This document shows positions 17,167-25,382 of a DNA stretch of 64,000 nucleotides, in pieces. The stretch spans positions 411,458 through 475,457 of the forward strand of contig NZ_BMVK01000007.1 in NCBI RefSeq assembly GCF_014650675.1, written 5' to 3'. The DNA is from Streptomyces anulatus (GTDB taxonomy: Bacteria; Actinomycetota; Actinomycetes; Streptomycetales; Streptomycetaceae). The notes beneath the pieces were generated by a model. It saw only the letters and a program-made list of their open reading frames with translations, was not told where the DNA came from and made no database searches. Every line of letters starts with the position of its first letter. Position 1 is the first letter of the stretch. The translations under genes were made by a program, and so were the position numbers.

Positions 17167-17922
17167 TCAGCCCACGCCGGCGTTGAGGAAAATTCCTCCG
17201 TCGACCACGAGGGTCTGTCCGGTGATCCAGTCGGACTGCGCGGAGGTGAGGAAGGCCGCCGCGCCCCCGATGTCCTCGGGCACGCCGAGCCTGCCCAGCG
17301 GGTAGGCGGCGGCAGCCTCCGCTTCGCGGCCTTCGTAGAGGGCCTCGGCGAACCTGGTCTTGACCACGGCCGGGGCGATGGCGTTGACCCGGACGACCGG
17401 GGCGAACTCGTGCGCCAGCTGGAGGGTCAGATTGACCATCGCCGCCTTGCTCATGCCGTACGCGCCGATGAACGGCGAGGCGGAGACCCCGGCGACCGAG
17501 GCGATGTTCACGATCGCCCCGCCGTTCTCCTTCTGCCACGCTTTCCAGGTCTGCTGGGCGAAGCCCAGGGCCGAGATCACATTGGTCTCGTAGACCTTGC
17601 GGGCGACGTTCAGGTCGAGCTCCGCCATGGGGCCGAAGACCGGGTTCGTCCCGGCGTTGTTCACCAGGTAGTCGACGCGGCCGAAGGCCTCCATCGTGCG
17701 CTCGACCGCCACGGCCTGGTGCGCCTCGTCGTGCGCCTTGCCCGCAATGCCGATCACCCGGTCGGAGCCGAGCCGCTCGACGGCTTCCTTCAGGGCGTCC
17801 TCGCCCCGTCCGGTGATGGCCACCCGGTCACCGCGGGCGACGAGCGCCTCGGCGATCCCGTAGCCGATGCCCCGGCTCGCGCCCGTGATGAGGGCGACCT
17901 TTCCGCTGTCCTGCACCGTCAT
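17167..17922 (-). CDS. SDR family oxidoreductase (FabG-like)
   Basis: A 251-residue classical short-chain dehydrogenase/reductase. It shows TGASRGIG for the cofactor, LVNNAGTNP, a serine in IASVAGVSAS and the catalytic YGMSK. It ends in the usual DWITGQTLVVDGG segment. It probably reduces or oxidises a beta-keto/hydroxy acyl substrate with NAD(P)(H). It lies 21 bases after a second FabG-like gene in the same direction, so the pair forms an operon, likely for fatty acid or related acyl-CoA metabolism. Confidence 0.92.
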   Translation of the reverse strand: MTVQDSGKVALITGASRGIGYGIAEALVARGDRVAITGRGEDALKEAVERLGSDRVIGIAGKAHDEAHQAVAVERTMEAFGRVDYLVNNAGTNPVFGPMAELDLNVARKVYETNVISALGFAQQTWKAWQKENGGAIVNIASVAGVSASPFIGAYGMSKAAMVNLTLQLAHEFAPVVRVNAIAPAVVKTRFAEALYEGREAEAAAAYPLGRLGVPEDIGGAAAFLTSAQSDWITGQTLVVDGGIFLNAGVG

Positions 17923-17943
17923 GATGTTCCGCTGCCCTTCGGA

Positions 17944-18705
17944 TCAGTTGAGGGGTCCGCCGGCCACGTACATGACCTGGCCGGAGACGAAGCCCGCGTC
18001 GTCGCCCGCGAAGAAGGCGATGGCGTTCGCGACGTCCTCGGGACGGCCGACGCGCTGGACCGGGATCTGGGTGGCGGCCGCCGCCTGGAACTCCTCGAAG
18101 CCCATGCCGACGCGGGCGGCCGTCTGCGCGGTCATCTCCGTGACGATGAAGCCGGGCGCGACGGCGTTGGCGGTGACGCCGAACTTGCCCAGCTCCTTGG
18201 CGAGCGTCTTCGTGAGGCCCTGGAGCCCCGCCTTGACCGCGGAGTAGTTGGCCTGGCCCCGGTTGCCGAGGGCCGAGGAGGAGGAGAGCGAGACGATCCG
18301 GCCGAACTTGGCCTCGACCATGTGGGCCTGGACGGCCTTCGCCATCAGGAAAGCGCCCTTGAGGTGCACGTTCATCACGAGGTCCCAGTCGGACTCGCTC
18401 ATCTTGAACAGCAGGTTGTCGCGGAGCACGCCCGCGTTGTTCACGAGGATCGTCGGCGCGCCCAGCTCGGCGGCGACCCGCGCGACGGCGGCTTCCACCT
18501 GGCCGGCGTCCGACACGTCGCAGCCGACGGCGAGCGCGGTGCCCCCGGCGGCGGTGATCTTCTCGACCGTGTCCTTGCAGGCCGCCTCGTCGAGATCGAG
18601 TACGGCGACGGAACGGCCCTCGGCCGCGAGACGTACGGCGGTGGCGGCGCCGATGCCCCGCGCCGCTCCCGTCACGATGGCGACACGCTGCTCGGTGGTG
18701 GACAT
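17944..18705 (-). CDS. 3-oxoacyl-ACP reductase-like SDR
   Basis: A 253-residue short-chain dehydrogenase/reductase with TGAARGIG, LVNNAGVLRD, the SLSSSSALGNRGQ serine region and the catalytic YSAVK. It is closely FabG-like, including the ELGKFGVTANAVAPGF strand. It is the first gene of the two-gene SDR operon. A palindromic CTGAGC-AACC-GCTTAG site 76 bases upstream may be a TetR-family operator of the kind found before acyl-CoA genes in actinomycetes. Duplicate FabG genes like this usually serve degradation or secondary metabolism rather than bulk fatty acid synthesis. Confidence 0.92.
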   Translation of the reverse strand: MSTTEQRVAIVTGAARGIGAATAVRLAAEGRSVAVLDLDEAACKDTVEKITAAGGTALAVGCDVSDAGQVEAAVARVAAELGAPTILVNNAGVLRDNLLFKMSESDWDLVMNVHLKGAFLMAKAVQAHMVEAKFGRIVSLSSSSALGNRGQANYSAVKAGLQGLTKTLAKELGKFGVTANAVAPGFIVTEMTAQTAARVGMGFEEFQAAAATQIPVQRVGRPEDVANAIAFFAGDDAGFVSGQVMYVAGGPLN

Positions 18706-18780
18706 GCTTGGTTCTCCTCGCCCTTGGATCGCGGCTCAGCGGACGTCGGGGCGTTTCCCTGACAGAAAGACTCCCGATCG

Positions 18781-18796
18781 CTGAGCAACCGCTTAG
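18781..18796. promoter_or_regulatory. Palindromic candidate TetR-type operator
   Basis: CTGAGC-AACC-GCTTAG is a 6-4-6 inverted repeat with one mismatch, in a local AT-richer patch upstream of the FabG-like operon. The AGC-N4-GCT core resembles operators of TetR regulators of lipid and CoA-thioester catabolism. No regulator gene is adjacent, so the assignment is by motif only. Confidence 0.4.
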
Positions 18797-18923
18797 TACC
18801 TTCAGCAGACGAGACGCTAGAAGCCCTGGCACCCGGTGTCAACGGCGCACGCCCCGGCGGGCCGCACGTCACACCGGCGGGAGCGCCCGCCGCTGTGCCG
18901 TCGTGGTCCCGCCGGGGCGTGGA

Positions 18924-19307
18924 TCAGCGCACGAGGAGGTCGAGCAGCCGTTCCACCTCGCCGGCCGGGTCGGTGGTCAGGCCGCTGTGCACGGCGCCGG
19001 GCTGGACGACCGTGGAGCGCGGGGCGATCAGCCAGCGGAACCGCCGCCCGGCGTCGTCGCCCGCCGCCTGACCGGCGCCCTCGCCCCCGCCGCAGACCCC
19101 CTCGACGGCGCGCAGGGCGGCCCGCACCCCGACGACGTCGGCCCGCGGGTCCAGCGCGAGCAGCTTCGCCTCGTCGAGGTGCGTACGGGCGGCGACGAAC
19201 GAGTGGGCCCGGCAGTAGACCAGCACCCCGGCATTGAAGCACTCCCCACGCTCGACCCGGGGCACGATGCGCAGGAGCGCGTACTCGAAGACGTCGCGCC
19301 GCGTCAT
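18924..19307 (-). CDS. DUF3037 family protein
   Basis: A 127-residue protein that opens with FEYALLRIVPRVERGECFNAGV, the signature stretch of DUF3037, with RAHSFVAARTHLDE after it. The function is unknown. Its start overlaps the end of the HipA-like kinase gene (ATGA overlap at 19304-19307), so the two are translated together. A Gly/Ala-rich loop around residues 70-85 is strain-type variation. The fixed pairing suggests that it is a partner, substrate or modulator of the kinase. Confidence 0.8.
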   Translation of the reverse strand: MTRRDVFEYALLRIVPRVERGECFNAGVLVYCRAHSFVAARTHLDEAKLLALDPRADVVGVRAALRAVEGVCGGGEGAGQAAGDDAGRRFRWLIAPRSTVVQPGAVHSGLTTDPAGEVERLLDLLVR

Positions 19308-20179
19308 CGGCCGGCCTCCTCACCGGTACGGGCGGCCGCCGCGGCGCGGTCGTCGCCGGGCTTCGGCCGGGGTGGCAGGCGCCCGGTGAGCCAGCCCGGG
19401 GCCTGGGAGGGCCGGGTCGAGGCCGGCGCGTCCAGCGTGATCCGCTCGTGGATGTCGGCGGCCCGCGCGAGCAGCGGTGCGATGTAGGCCCGGCGCACCT
19501 CGTCGGTGGAGGAGAAGCCGGGCTCGTCGGCCAGCCAGACGTCCGGCACGTCGGCGGCCACCTCGGTGAGCAGTTCCTCGGTGACCAGCGGGGCGAGCTC
19601 GGCGGCCGCGGCCGCGACGTCCGGCCCGAAGGGCGCCAGGACATGGTCCGAGGCGTTGTACGGCTTGGCGGCGGAGGCCTGGGCGCCGGGCCAGTTGTGG
19701 TGCCAGATCATGGTCGCGCCGTGGTCGATGAGCCAGAGGTCGCCGTGCCAGACGAGCAGGTTGGGGTTGCGCCAGGAGCGGTCGACGTTGTTGATCAGCG
19801 CGTCGAACCAGACGATCCGCCCGGCCTCGGCCGCCCCGACCTCGTAGGCGAGCGGATCGAACCCGAACGAACCCGGCAGATAGTCCATCCCGAGGTTCAG
19901 TCCGCCGCTCGCGCGGAGCAGCTCCTGCACCTCCTCGTCGGGCTCGGCGAGCCCGATGACGGGGTCGAGCTCGATGGTCACCAGCTCGGGCACCCGCAGC
20001 CCCAGCCGACGGCCGAGTTCCCCGCAGATGATCTCCGCGACGAGCGTCTTGCGGCCCTGCCCCGCCCCGGTGAACTTCATGACGTACGTGCCCAGGTCGT
20101 CGGCCTCGACGATCCCGGGGAGCGAGCCGCCCTCGCGCAGGGGCGTGACATAGCGGGTCGCGGTGACCTCATTCAGCAT
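19304..20179 (-). CDS. HipA-like Ser/Thr kinase family protein
   Basis: A 291-residue kinase-fold protein. Lys35 in YVMKF fits the ATP lysine, NNVDRSWRNPN (about residue 130) is a catalytic loop with Asp and Asn, and LIDHGAT is the DFG-equivalent. It is a HipA_2-type protein, shorter than classical HipA (about 440) and without the N-terminal subdomain. No HipB-like helix-turn-helix antitoxin is encoded next to it; instead it overlaps a DUF3037 gene. It may phosphorylate a translation or metabolic target, but no target is evident. Confidence 0.8.
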   Translation of the reverse strand: MLNEVTATRYVTPLREGGSLPGIVEADDLGTYVMKFTGAGQGRKTLVAEIICGELGRRLGLRVPELVTIELDPVIGLAEPDEEVQELLRASGGLNLGMDYLPGSFGFDPLAYEVGAAEAGRIVWFDALINNVDRSWRNPNLLVWHGDLWLIDHGATMIWHHNWPGAQASAAKPYNASDHVLAPFGPDVAAAAAELAPLVTEELLTEVAADVPDVWLADEPGFSSTDEVRRAYIAPLLARAADIHERITLDAPASTRPSQAPGWLTGRLPPRPKPGDDRAAAAARTGEEAGR

Positions 20180-20442
20180 TTTCCCAGGCCACCCATCTCT
20201 TCATCCTTGCGATGCACGGTCAACGCTGGAGGGGTGCGGCAACGGGAATCATCCACCGGCGGACCCGGTGGTGTCCGGGGAGTTCCGGTCGACCTCCCGA
20301 TCTCCCCGCTCCCCGCCCCCCGAGCAGTCCGTCGACGGCGGCGCGCCCCTTGCTCCCGGCCTCCGGCATGAAGTGAGCATAGTAACCGGGTGATCGTCGG
20401 CGCCGAGTGTCCGAGCCACCGTGCCAAGGTCCTGTTCCGCGA

Positions 20443-21072
20443 CTATGCACCGCCGCCCCCGGGCGAGGAGGCAGGCCCTTCGTCACGTTCCGACCCGGCA
20501 TCGAGTCCGCCCACGATCAGGCCGGTCAACGCGGTGACCGCTTCGCCGTCGGTTGCCCGCCCCCGGTTCAGCTCGGCGGCGATCGCCTCGGCCGCGCCCA
20601 GCACGCCGACGCACCGCAGCCGGAGGGCTCGGGGCGCGAGGCCGGAGTACGGCAGCAGCGCGGTGGCCATCAGCTCCGCGTAGCTGTCGGTCAACTCGTG
20701 CTGGATCGCCTCCATTTCCGGGTTCCCCTTCAGCGCGGCGGAGACGGCGTTGAGCTCCGGCATGTCGGTGGCGCAGGCGAAGTAGGCGGCGCTGATGACG
20801 CGGGCGACCTCACCGGCGCCGGGTGCCGCGTCCCGCAACGCCCGCGTGATCGCGTCCCGGTGGCGTTCGTCGAGTCGCCGGTGGAGCGCGAGCAGCAGGC
20901 CGGGGCGCGTGCCGAAATGGTCGTACGCGATCGGCCTGCTCACCCCGGCCCGCTCCGCGAGGGTGACCAGCGTCAGACCATCGGCGCCCTGAGCGCGCAC
21001 GATCGCCACGGCGGTGTCGAGCAACTGCTCCCGCCTGGCCGGCTTGGACAGGCGGGTCGGTGTGGTGGCCAT
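20443..21072 (-). CDS. TetR family transcriptional regulator
   Basis: A 209-residue repressor. The N-terminal TetR helix-turn-helix (ERAGVSRPIAYDHFGTRPGL, about residues 40-60) is followed by a ligand-binding domain. It is divergent from the saccharopine-dehydrogenase-like gene at 21158 and separated by a double palindrome that overlaps the likely promoters. Autoregulation and control of the neighbour are therefore likely. The C-terminal tail is Gly-rich. The inducer is unknown. Confidence 0.93.
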   Translation of the reverse strand: MATTPTRLSKPARREQLLDTAVAIVRAQGADGLTLVTLAERAGVSRPIAYDHFGTRPGLLLALHRRLDERHRDAITRALRDAAPGAGEVARVISAAYFACATDMPELNAVSAALKGNPEMEAIQHELTDSYAELMATALLPYSGLAPRALRLRCVGVLGAAEAIAAELNRGRATDGEAVTALTGLIVGGLDAGSERDEGPASSPGGGGA

Positions 21073-21101
21073 GGTCCTCCCTTGCGTTCCCCCTCCAACC
21101 T

Positions 21102-21134
21102 AAGCTACAAAACGTAGGCTACAAAATGTAGCTT
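21102..21134. promoter_or_regulatory. Double TetR-type operator
   Basis: Two 13-bp palindromes lie 14 bp apart: CTACAAAACGTAG (21105-21117, one mismatch) and CTACAAAATGTAG (21119-21131, perfect). Together they form a larger nested palindrome bounded by AAGCTACA and TGTAGCTT. They are AT-rich against the local background and lie between tetR and its divergent target, the expected place for a repressor site. Confidence 0.8.
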
Positions 21135-21157
21135 CGTTGACGTGAGGGGAACGCGCA

Positions 21158-22171
21158 GTGGGACAGACGGAATCGGTACTGATCCTGGGTGGTACGGGCC
21201 AGGCGGGCGCGGGGGCCGCCGCCCTCCTGCGCCGATGGCACCCGGCACTGCCGCTGACGATCGCGGGCCGTGACATCGACCGCGCGCGGCGGGTGGCCGA
21301 CGGGCTCGGCGCCGCGACGGCCGCGACCATCGATCTGCGGCGCGGCGATCTCGGCCTCCCGGCCGACCGCCGCTACTCCGCAGTGGTCGCCGCGCTCTGG
21401 GACGACCGGCTGCACGGGCTGCGCTTCGCGCAGCGTCGCGGGCTGCCGTACCTCAGCATCTCCAGCGGCCTGGTGGACATCGCGCCGGAGGTCGTCGCGG
21501 GCGCCCAGCGGGCGAACGCCGCGCCGATCCTGGTGGCCAGCCACTACTGCGCCGGTGCCGTCGTCCTCGCGGCACTGCACTCGGCGCGGCGGTTCGACCG
21601 GATCGACGCCATCCGGATCAGTGCCGTACTGGACGAACAGGACACCGGCGGGCCTGCGGGAGTAGCGGATCTGCAGCGGTGGTCCACCGCCACCTCGGCG
21701 GGGCTCGTACGCCGGGACGGCGTCTTCACCTGGGTCACCGACCCCGACGCACAGGCGGATGTGCGCCGTACCGACGGCACCGGTCTGCCCGGCCGGAGCA
21801 TCGCCGTCCTCGACGTGACGAGCCTCGCCCTCGCGACGGACGCGCCCGACGTCCGCTTCGACTTCGCCGTCGGCGAATCCGCGGGCCGGCGTCGCGGCGG
21901 ACCCGCGAGTCTCGAGGTCCGGATCGACCTCGAAGGAGCGGGCCCAGGGGGTGCGCCGATCAGGAGGAGCCGCTATCTGGTCCACCCGGCCGGGCAGCGT
22001 CCCATGACCGCGACCGGCATCGCCCTCGGTGTCGAGCGATTGCTCGGGCTGCGCGGCGAAGCCGTCGCACCGGGCATCCACATGCCCGAGACACTGCTCG
22101 ACCCGGCCTATGCGGTCGAGCGGATGGCGGAGACCGGCGCCTACTTCATCGGCGCGCCCGGCGACAGCTGA
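21158..22171 (+). CDS. Saccharopine dehydrogenase-like NAD(P)-binding protein
   Basis: A 337-residue protein with an N-terminal Rossmann fold (VLILGGTGQAGAGAAALL) of the Sacchrp_dh_NADP/trans-acting enoyl reductase type, then an alpha/beta catalytic half. A conserved-looking SHYCAGAVV segment at about residue 128 may line the active site. The substrate is unknown. It is divergent from tetR across a double operator, so it is the probable target gene of that repressor. The GTG/ATG at 21158 follows GAGGGGAA at good spacing. Confidence 0.8.
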   Translation: MGQTESVLILGGTGQAGAGAAALLRRWHPALPLTIAGRDIDRARRVADGLGAATAATIDLRRGDLGLPADRRYSAVVAALWDDRLHGLRFAQRRGLPYLSISSGLVDIAPEVVAGAQRANAAPILVASHYCAGAVVLAALHSARRFDRIDAIRISAVLDEQDTGGPAGVADLQRWSTATSAGLVRRDGVFTWVTDPDAQADVRRTDGTGLPGRSIAVLDVTSLALATDAPDVRFDFAVGESAGRRRGGPASLEVRIDLEGAGPGGAPIRRSRYLVHPAGQRPMTATGIALGVERLLGLRGEAVAPGIHMPETLLDPAYAVERMAETGAYFIGAPGDS

Positions 22172-22401
22172 GCCTCTCCCCGGAGGAACGGCACCCATCG
22201 TGACGCGGGTGATCCTGTGGATCCGCGGACCGGGGCGCTCCCGGCCCCGGCGGCGCCGAACCGCGTCGCGCGCGGCGGCCACGGCCGAACCGTCGGCGCG
22301 GCATATCCCGTCGCGGTGGCGGGTAGTGGCCTGTTCCCCGCCGGTGTTCGCACGGCGGCCCGCGGGTGCGGTGGCCGGCCCCGCCTTCCGATGGAGCGTC
22401 C

Positions 22402-23424
22402 ATGCTGCGGATCCACTTCACGCCCGAGGACCTGACGCGGGTCAGGGTGGCCCCGGGGCCGGACTTCCTGTGGGAGATCACCAACAGTGTGCAGACTCTT
22501 CAACGGACCGACGGGCAAAGGGTTTTCGGGGCCTGGCGCCGCTGGGTGCGGCCCCGGCTCCCGGAGAGCCGCCGCCTGCTCTCCCCGCTGCTGCCGCCGC
22601 ACGGATACTCCCCCGACTTCCTCACCCCCACCTCCGGTGACCGCACCACGCTCCGGGCCGCCGTCGACACCCTGCTCGGAACACCGCGGCCGAGGCTGCG
22701 TGCGGAGCTGACCCGGCTGGCCGGGTCGACGCGGCTGCCCGGCTGGGCGGCATCGCTGGCCGAGGGCGACGCGGACGCGCTCGCCCGGCTGGGCGAGGCG
22801 CTCCACGCCTACCAGGCGGAAGCGCTCGTACCGCACTGGCGGCACGTCCGCGCGGACCTGGAGGCGGACCGGGCGCTGCGGACACGGCACCTGATGGACG
22901 GCGGCACCGAGGCGCTGCTGGCCGGGCTCGGGCCCGACGTCCGCTGGCGGCCGCCCGTACTGGAGGTCACCTATCCGGTCGACCAGCACCTGCGGCTGGA
23001 CGGGCGGGGGCTGGTGCTCCAGCCGTCGTTCTTCTGCTGGCCCACCCCGACCACCCTGGCGGACGGCGAGCTGCCGCCCGTCCTGGTCCATCCCATCCAC
23101 CACACGGCCGACTGGGCCGGGCCCACCGGGGCGGCGGGACCGGAGACGGGCCGGGGTCCCCTCGGCCGCCTTCTCGGGCAGACCCGTGCGGACCTGCTGC
23201 GGGCCACCCGCGCCGGCTGCTCCACCGTGGAGGCGGCCCGGATGCTCCAGGTGACCCACCCGGCCGTCAGCCAGCACATGAACGTCCTGCGCGCGGCGGG
23301 CCTGACCACCACCGTCCGCACGGCCGGCCGCGCCTTTCACGTCGCCACCGCCGAGGGACGTGCGCTGCTGGCCGCGGAGGACCGCCGTGCCGGGCTCGGG
23401 CCGGACGGCGAACCGCACCCGTAA
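22402..23424 (+). CDS. ArsR-like winged-helix regulator with DUF5937-type N-terminal domain
   Basis: A 340-residue protein. An N-terminal domain (MLRIHFTPEDLTRVRVAPGP), common in streptomycete DUF5937 proteins, precedes a C-terminal ArsR-type winged helix (GCSTVEAARMLQVTHPAVSQ, about residues 273-292). It probably represses transcription in response to an unknown ligand; no metal-binding cysteine pair is visible. The ATG at 22402 with GGAG upstream begins exactly at the conserved domain. No divergent partner gene is present; the three exported-protein genes follow on the same strand after 139 bases. Confidence 0.82.
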   Translation: MLRIHFTPEDLTRVRVAPGPDFLWEITNSVQTLQRTDGQRVFGAWRRWVRPRLPESRRLLSPLLPPHGYSPDFLTPTSGDRTTLRAAVDTLLGTPRPRLRAELTRLAGSTRLPGWAASLAEGDADALARLGEALHAYQAEALVPHWRHVRADLEADRALRTRHLMDGGTEALLAGLGPDVRWRPPVLEVTYPVDQHLRLDGRGLVLQPSFFCWPTPTTLADGELPPVLVHPIHHTADWAGPTGAAGPETGRGPLGRLLGQTRADLLRATRAGCSTVEAARMLQVTHPAVSQHMNVLRAAGLTTTVRTAGRAFHVATAEGRALLAAEDRRAGLGPDGEPHP

Positions 23425-23563
23425 GCCTGGACTTACACCGCTTGTGCCCGGCTCGGCCGGGACTCCACTCTGACTCCTGTCACCGCACCGCACCCGGCCG
23501 GACGGCCCCACACCGTCCCCGCGCCGATGTTCCCGTACGGCCCCGTCCCCCACAGGAGCCCCC

Positions 23564-24277
23564 ATGCGCGCGAGACTTGTCCCCAGCACGGTCGCAGCAC
23601 TCGTCCTCGGAGCACTCCTCCTCCCCGGCACCGCTCAGGCGTCGCCCGCCCCCGCCGTCCCGGTCGTCGACGTGCGGGCCCACGACTCGACGGCCGGAAC
23701 GGCCCTCGCCTCCGGTTACGACGAGCCGGGGACCCGGCTGCGGGTCCCCGCCGGGCGCTCGGGCGACGCCCGCTGGCTGGAGATCGCCTACCAGGTCCAG
23801 GAGACCGGCTACTGGTGCGGTCCCGCCGCGACGCGCATCGCGCTCTCCGCCCGGACCGCCGCGCCGAGCCAGGGCGAGCTGGCCGCGCAGCTCGGCACGA
23901 CCGAGGCGGGCACCGATCACATCGGACAGGTCACCGGCGTGCTCAACGCGCGTCTGGGCGGCGGCTGGTACGAGACAAAGGAGATGCCGAACGACCCGCC
24001 CACCCAGGGGCAGCGGGACCTCCTGTGGCACGACATCGTGTACGACATCGACCGCAACTATCCGCTGGTCGCCAACATCGTCGCCCCGCCGGGCAACCAG
24101 CCGCCCGGCTACCCGCCGGACCAGACGATCTACCACTACTTCACCGTCTTCGGCTACGACGCGGTCGACCGGACCGTCCTCATCGCGGACCCCGCGTCCT
24201 TCGGCGGCAACCAGATCTACTGGATCTCCTTCGACCAGCTGGCCACCCTGATCCCGCCGAAGGGCTACTCCGCCTGA
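23564..24277 (+). CDS. Secreted C39-like cysteine peptidase family protein
   Basis: A 237-residue protein with a Sec signal peptide (hydrophobic residues 8-24, cleavage near AQA-SPA). It has a papain-like C39_2 domain: the nucleophile Cys in YWCGPAATR, His in IYHYFTVFGYD and Asp in IADPAS. It should act outside the cell on peptides or be a non-cleaving relative. CACAGGAG precedes the ATG. It is the first of three consecutive genes for exported proteins with short gaps, so they are likely co-expressed. Confidence 0.85.
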   Translation: MRARLVPSTVAALVLGALLLPGTAQASPAPAVPVVDVRAHDSTAGTALASGYDEPGTRLRVPAGRSGDARWLEIAYQVQETGYWCGPAATRIALSARTAAPSQGELAAQLGTTEAGTDHIGQVTGVLNARLGGGWYETKEMPNDPPTQGQRDLLWHDIVYDIDRNYPLVANIVAPPGNQPPGYPPDQTIYHYFTVFGYDAVDRTVLIADPASFGGNQIYWISFDQLATLIPPKGYSA

Positions 24278-24351
24278 CTCCGCCCGATGTCGCGGGGCGG
24301 GCACGACCGCCCCGCGACCCCGACCCCGTTCCCCCTTACCAGGAGGTCACG

Positions 24352-25341
24352 TTGAGCACGCAACGGCCCACCCGCAGAGGCGTCATGAAAGCCGCCGCCG
24401 GACTGACCGCGACGACGGCACTCGGCGCGGCAGGCGTGCTGGCGTCGGCATCCGCGGCCCATGCCGTGGGCGACGGCTTCGGTCTGCGCATCGTGGACCG
24501 CGACGAGCGCGATCCCCGGATGCGCTACTTCCGCTTCGCGACCGACGCGATCGGCTGGGACCCCGGCGTCAACGTCCTGCTGCCGGACGGCTACCACACC
24601 AGTGGGCGCAGGTACCCGGTCCTGTACCTGTTCCACGGAGGCGGCACCGGCCAGGACTTCATCACGTTCGACCGGATGGGCATCCGCGCCTGGACCGCCG
24701 GGAAGCCGCTCATCGTCGTGATGCCCGACGGCGGCGCGGCGGGGTGGTACTCCAACCCGGTCGGCTCCAACGTCGGCCCCCGCAACTGGGAGACCTTCCA
24801 CATCGCCCAGTTGCTCCCCTGGGTCGACGCCAACTTCCGTACGTACGCCGAGTACGACGGCCGGGCGGTCTCCGGGTTCTCGATGGGGGGCTTCGGCGCG
24901 TTGAAGTACGCGGCCAAGTACTACGGGCACTTCGCCTCGGTCAGCTCCCACTCGGGGCCGGCCAGCCTGCGCCGCGACGCCGGGCTCGTCACCCACTGGG
25001 CCAACCTCTCGTCGGCCGCTGTGGAGTTGGGCGGGGCCACCGTCTACGGCGCGCCGCTGTGGGACGAGGCCCGGGTCAGCGCCGACAACCCGGTGCAGCG
25101 CGTCGAGAGCTACCGGAACAAGCGCGTGTTCCTGGCCGCCGGCACCAGCCCCGACCCGGTCAACTGGTTCGACACGGTCAACGAGACGCAAGTCCTGGCG
25201 GGTCAGCGGGAGTTCCGCGAACGCCTCGGTGCGGCGGGCATCGGTCACGAGTGGCACGAGGTGCCCGGCGGTCACTTCGTCCGCCCCGATCTGTTCCAGC
25301 GGGACCTGGACGGGATCGTCGCCCGTCTCCGTAAGGCCTGA
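24352..25341 (+). CDS. Tat-exported esterase / antigen 85-like alpha/beta hydrolase
   Basis: A 329-residue hydrolase. The TTG at 24352 has a perfect AGGAGG five bases upstream and is preferred to an internal ATG because it keeps the twin-arginine signal (TRRGVMKAAAGL). The mature domain carries the nucleophile elbow SGFSMGG, an oxyanion strand LYLFHGGG and a C-terminal histidine in PGGHFVRPD, the esterase D/Ag85 mycolyltransferase superfamily pattern. It would hydrolyse or transfer ester-linked acyl groups outside the cell. It lies between the C39-like peptidase and the DUF4185 protein. Confidence 0.87.
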   Translation: MSTQRPTRRGVMKAAAGLTATTALGAAGVLASASAAHAVGDGFGLRIVDRDERDPRMRYFRFATDAIGWDPGVNVLLPDGYHTSGRRYPVLYLFHGGGTGQDFITFDRMGIRAWTAGKPLIVVMPDGGAAGWYSNPVGSNVGPRNWETFHIAQLLPWVDANFRTYAEYDGRAVSGFSMGGFGALKYAAKYYGHFASVSSHSGPASLRRDAGLVTHWANLSSAAVELGGATVYGAPLWDEARVSADNPVQRVESYRNKRVFLAAGTSPDPVNWFDTVNETQVLAGQREFRERLGAAGIGHEWHEVPGGHFVRPDLFQRDLDGIVARLRKA

Positions 25342-25382
25342 CACCTGGAGGCATCGCCTTCCACCGACCCCGGGAGACCGTC

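Noticed and set aside
20173..20427. 84-codon frame directly upstream of, and overlapping, the HipA-like start, a possible antitoxin
   Set aside because: The sequence is Arg/Pro/Gly-rich without helix-turn-helix or folded-domain character and reads like non-coding GC-rich DNA.
22172..22401. Possible GTG-started small gene after GGAGGAA at 22201
   Set aside because: The frame runs through the ArsR-like gene in the wrong phase and encodes only Arg/Ala/Pro-rich shadow sequence.
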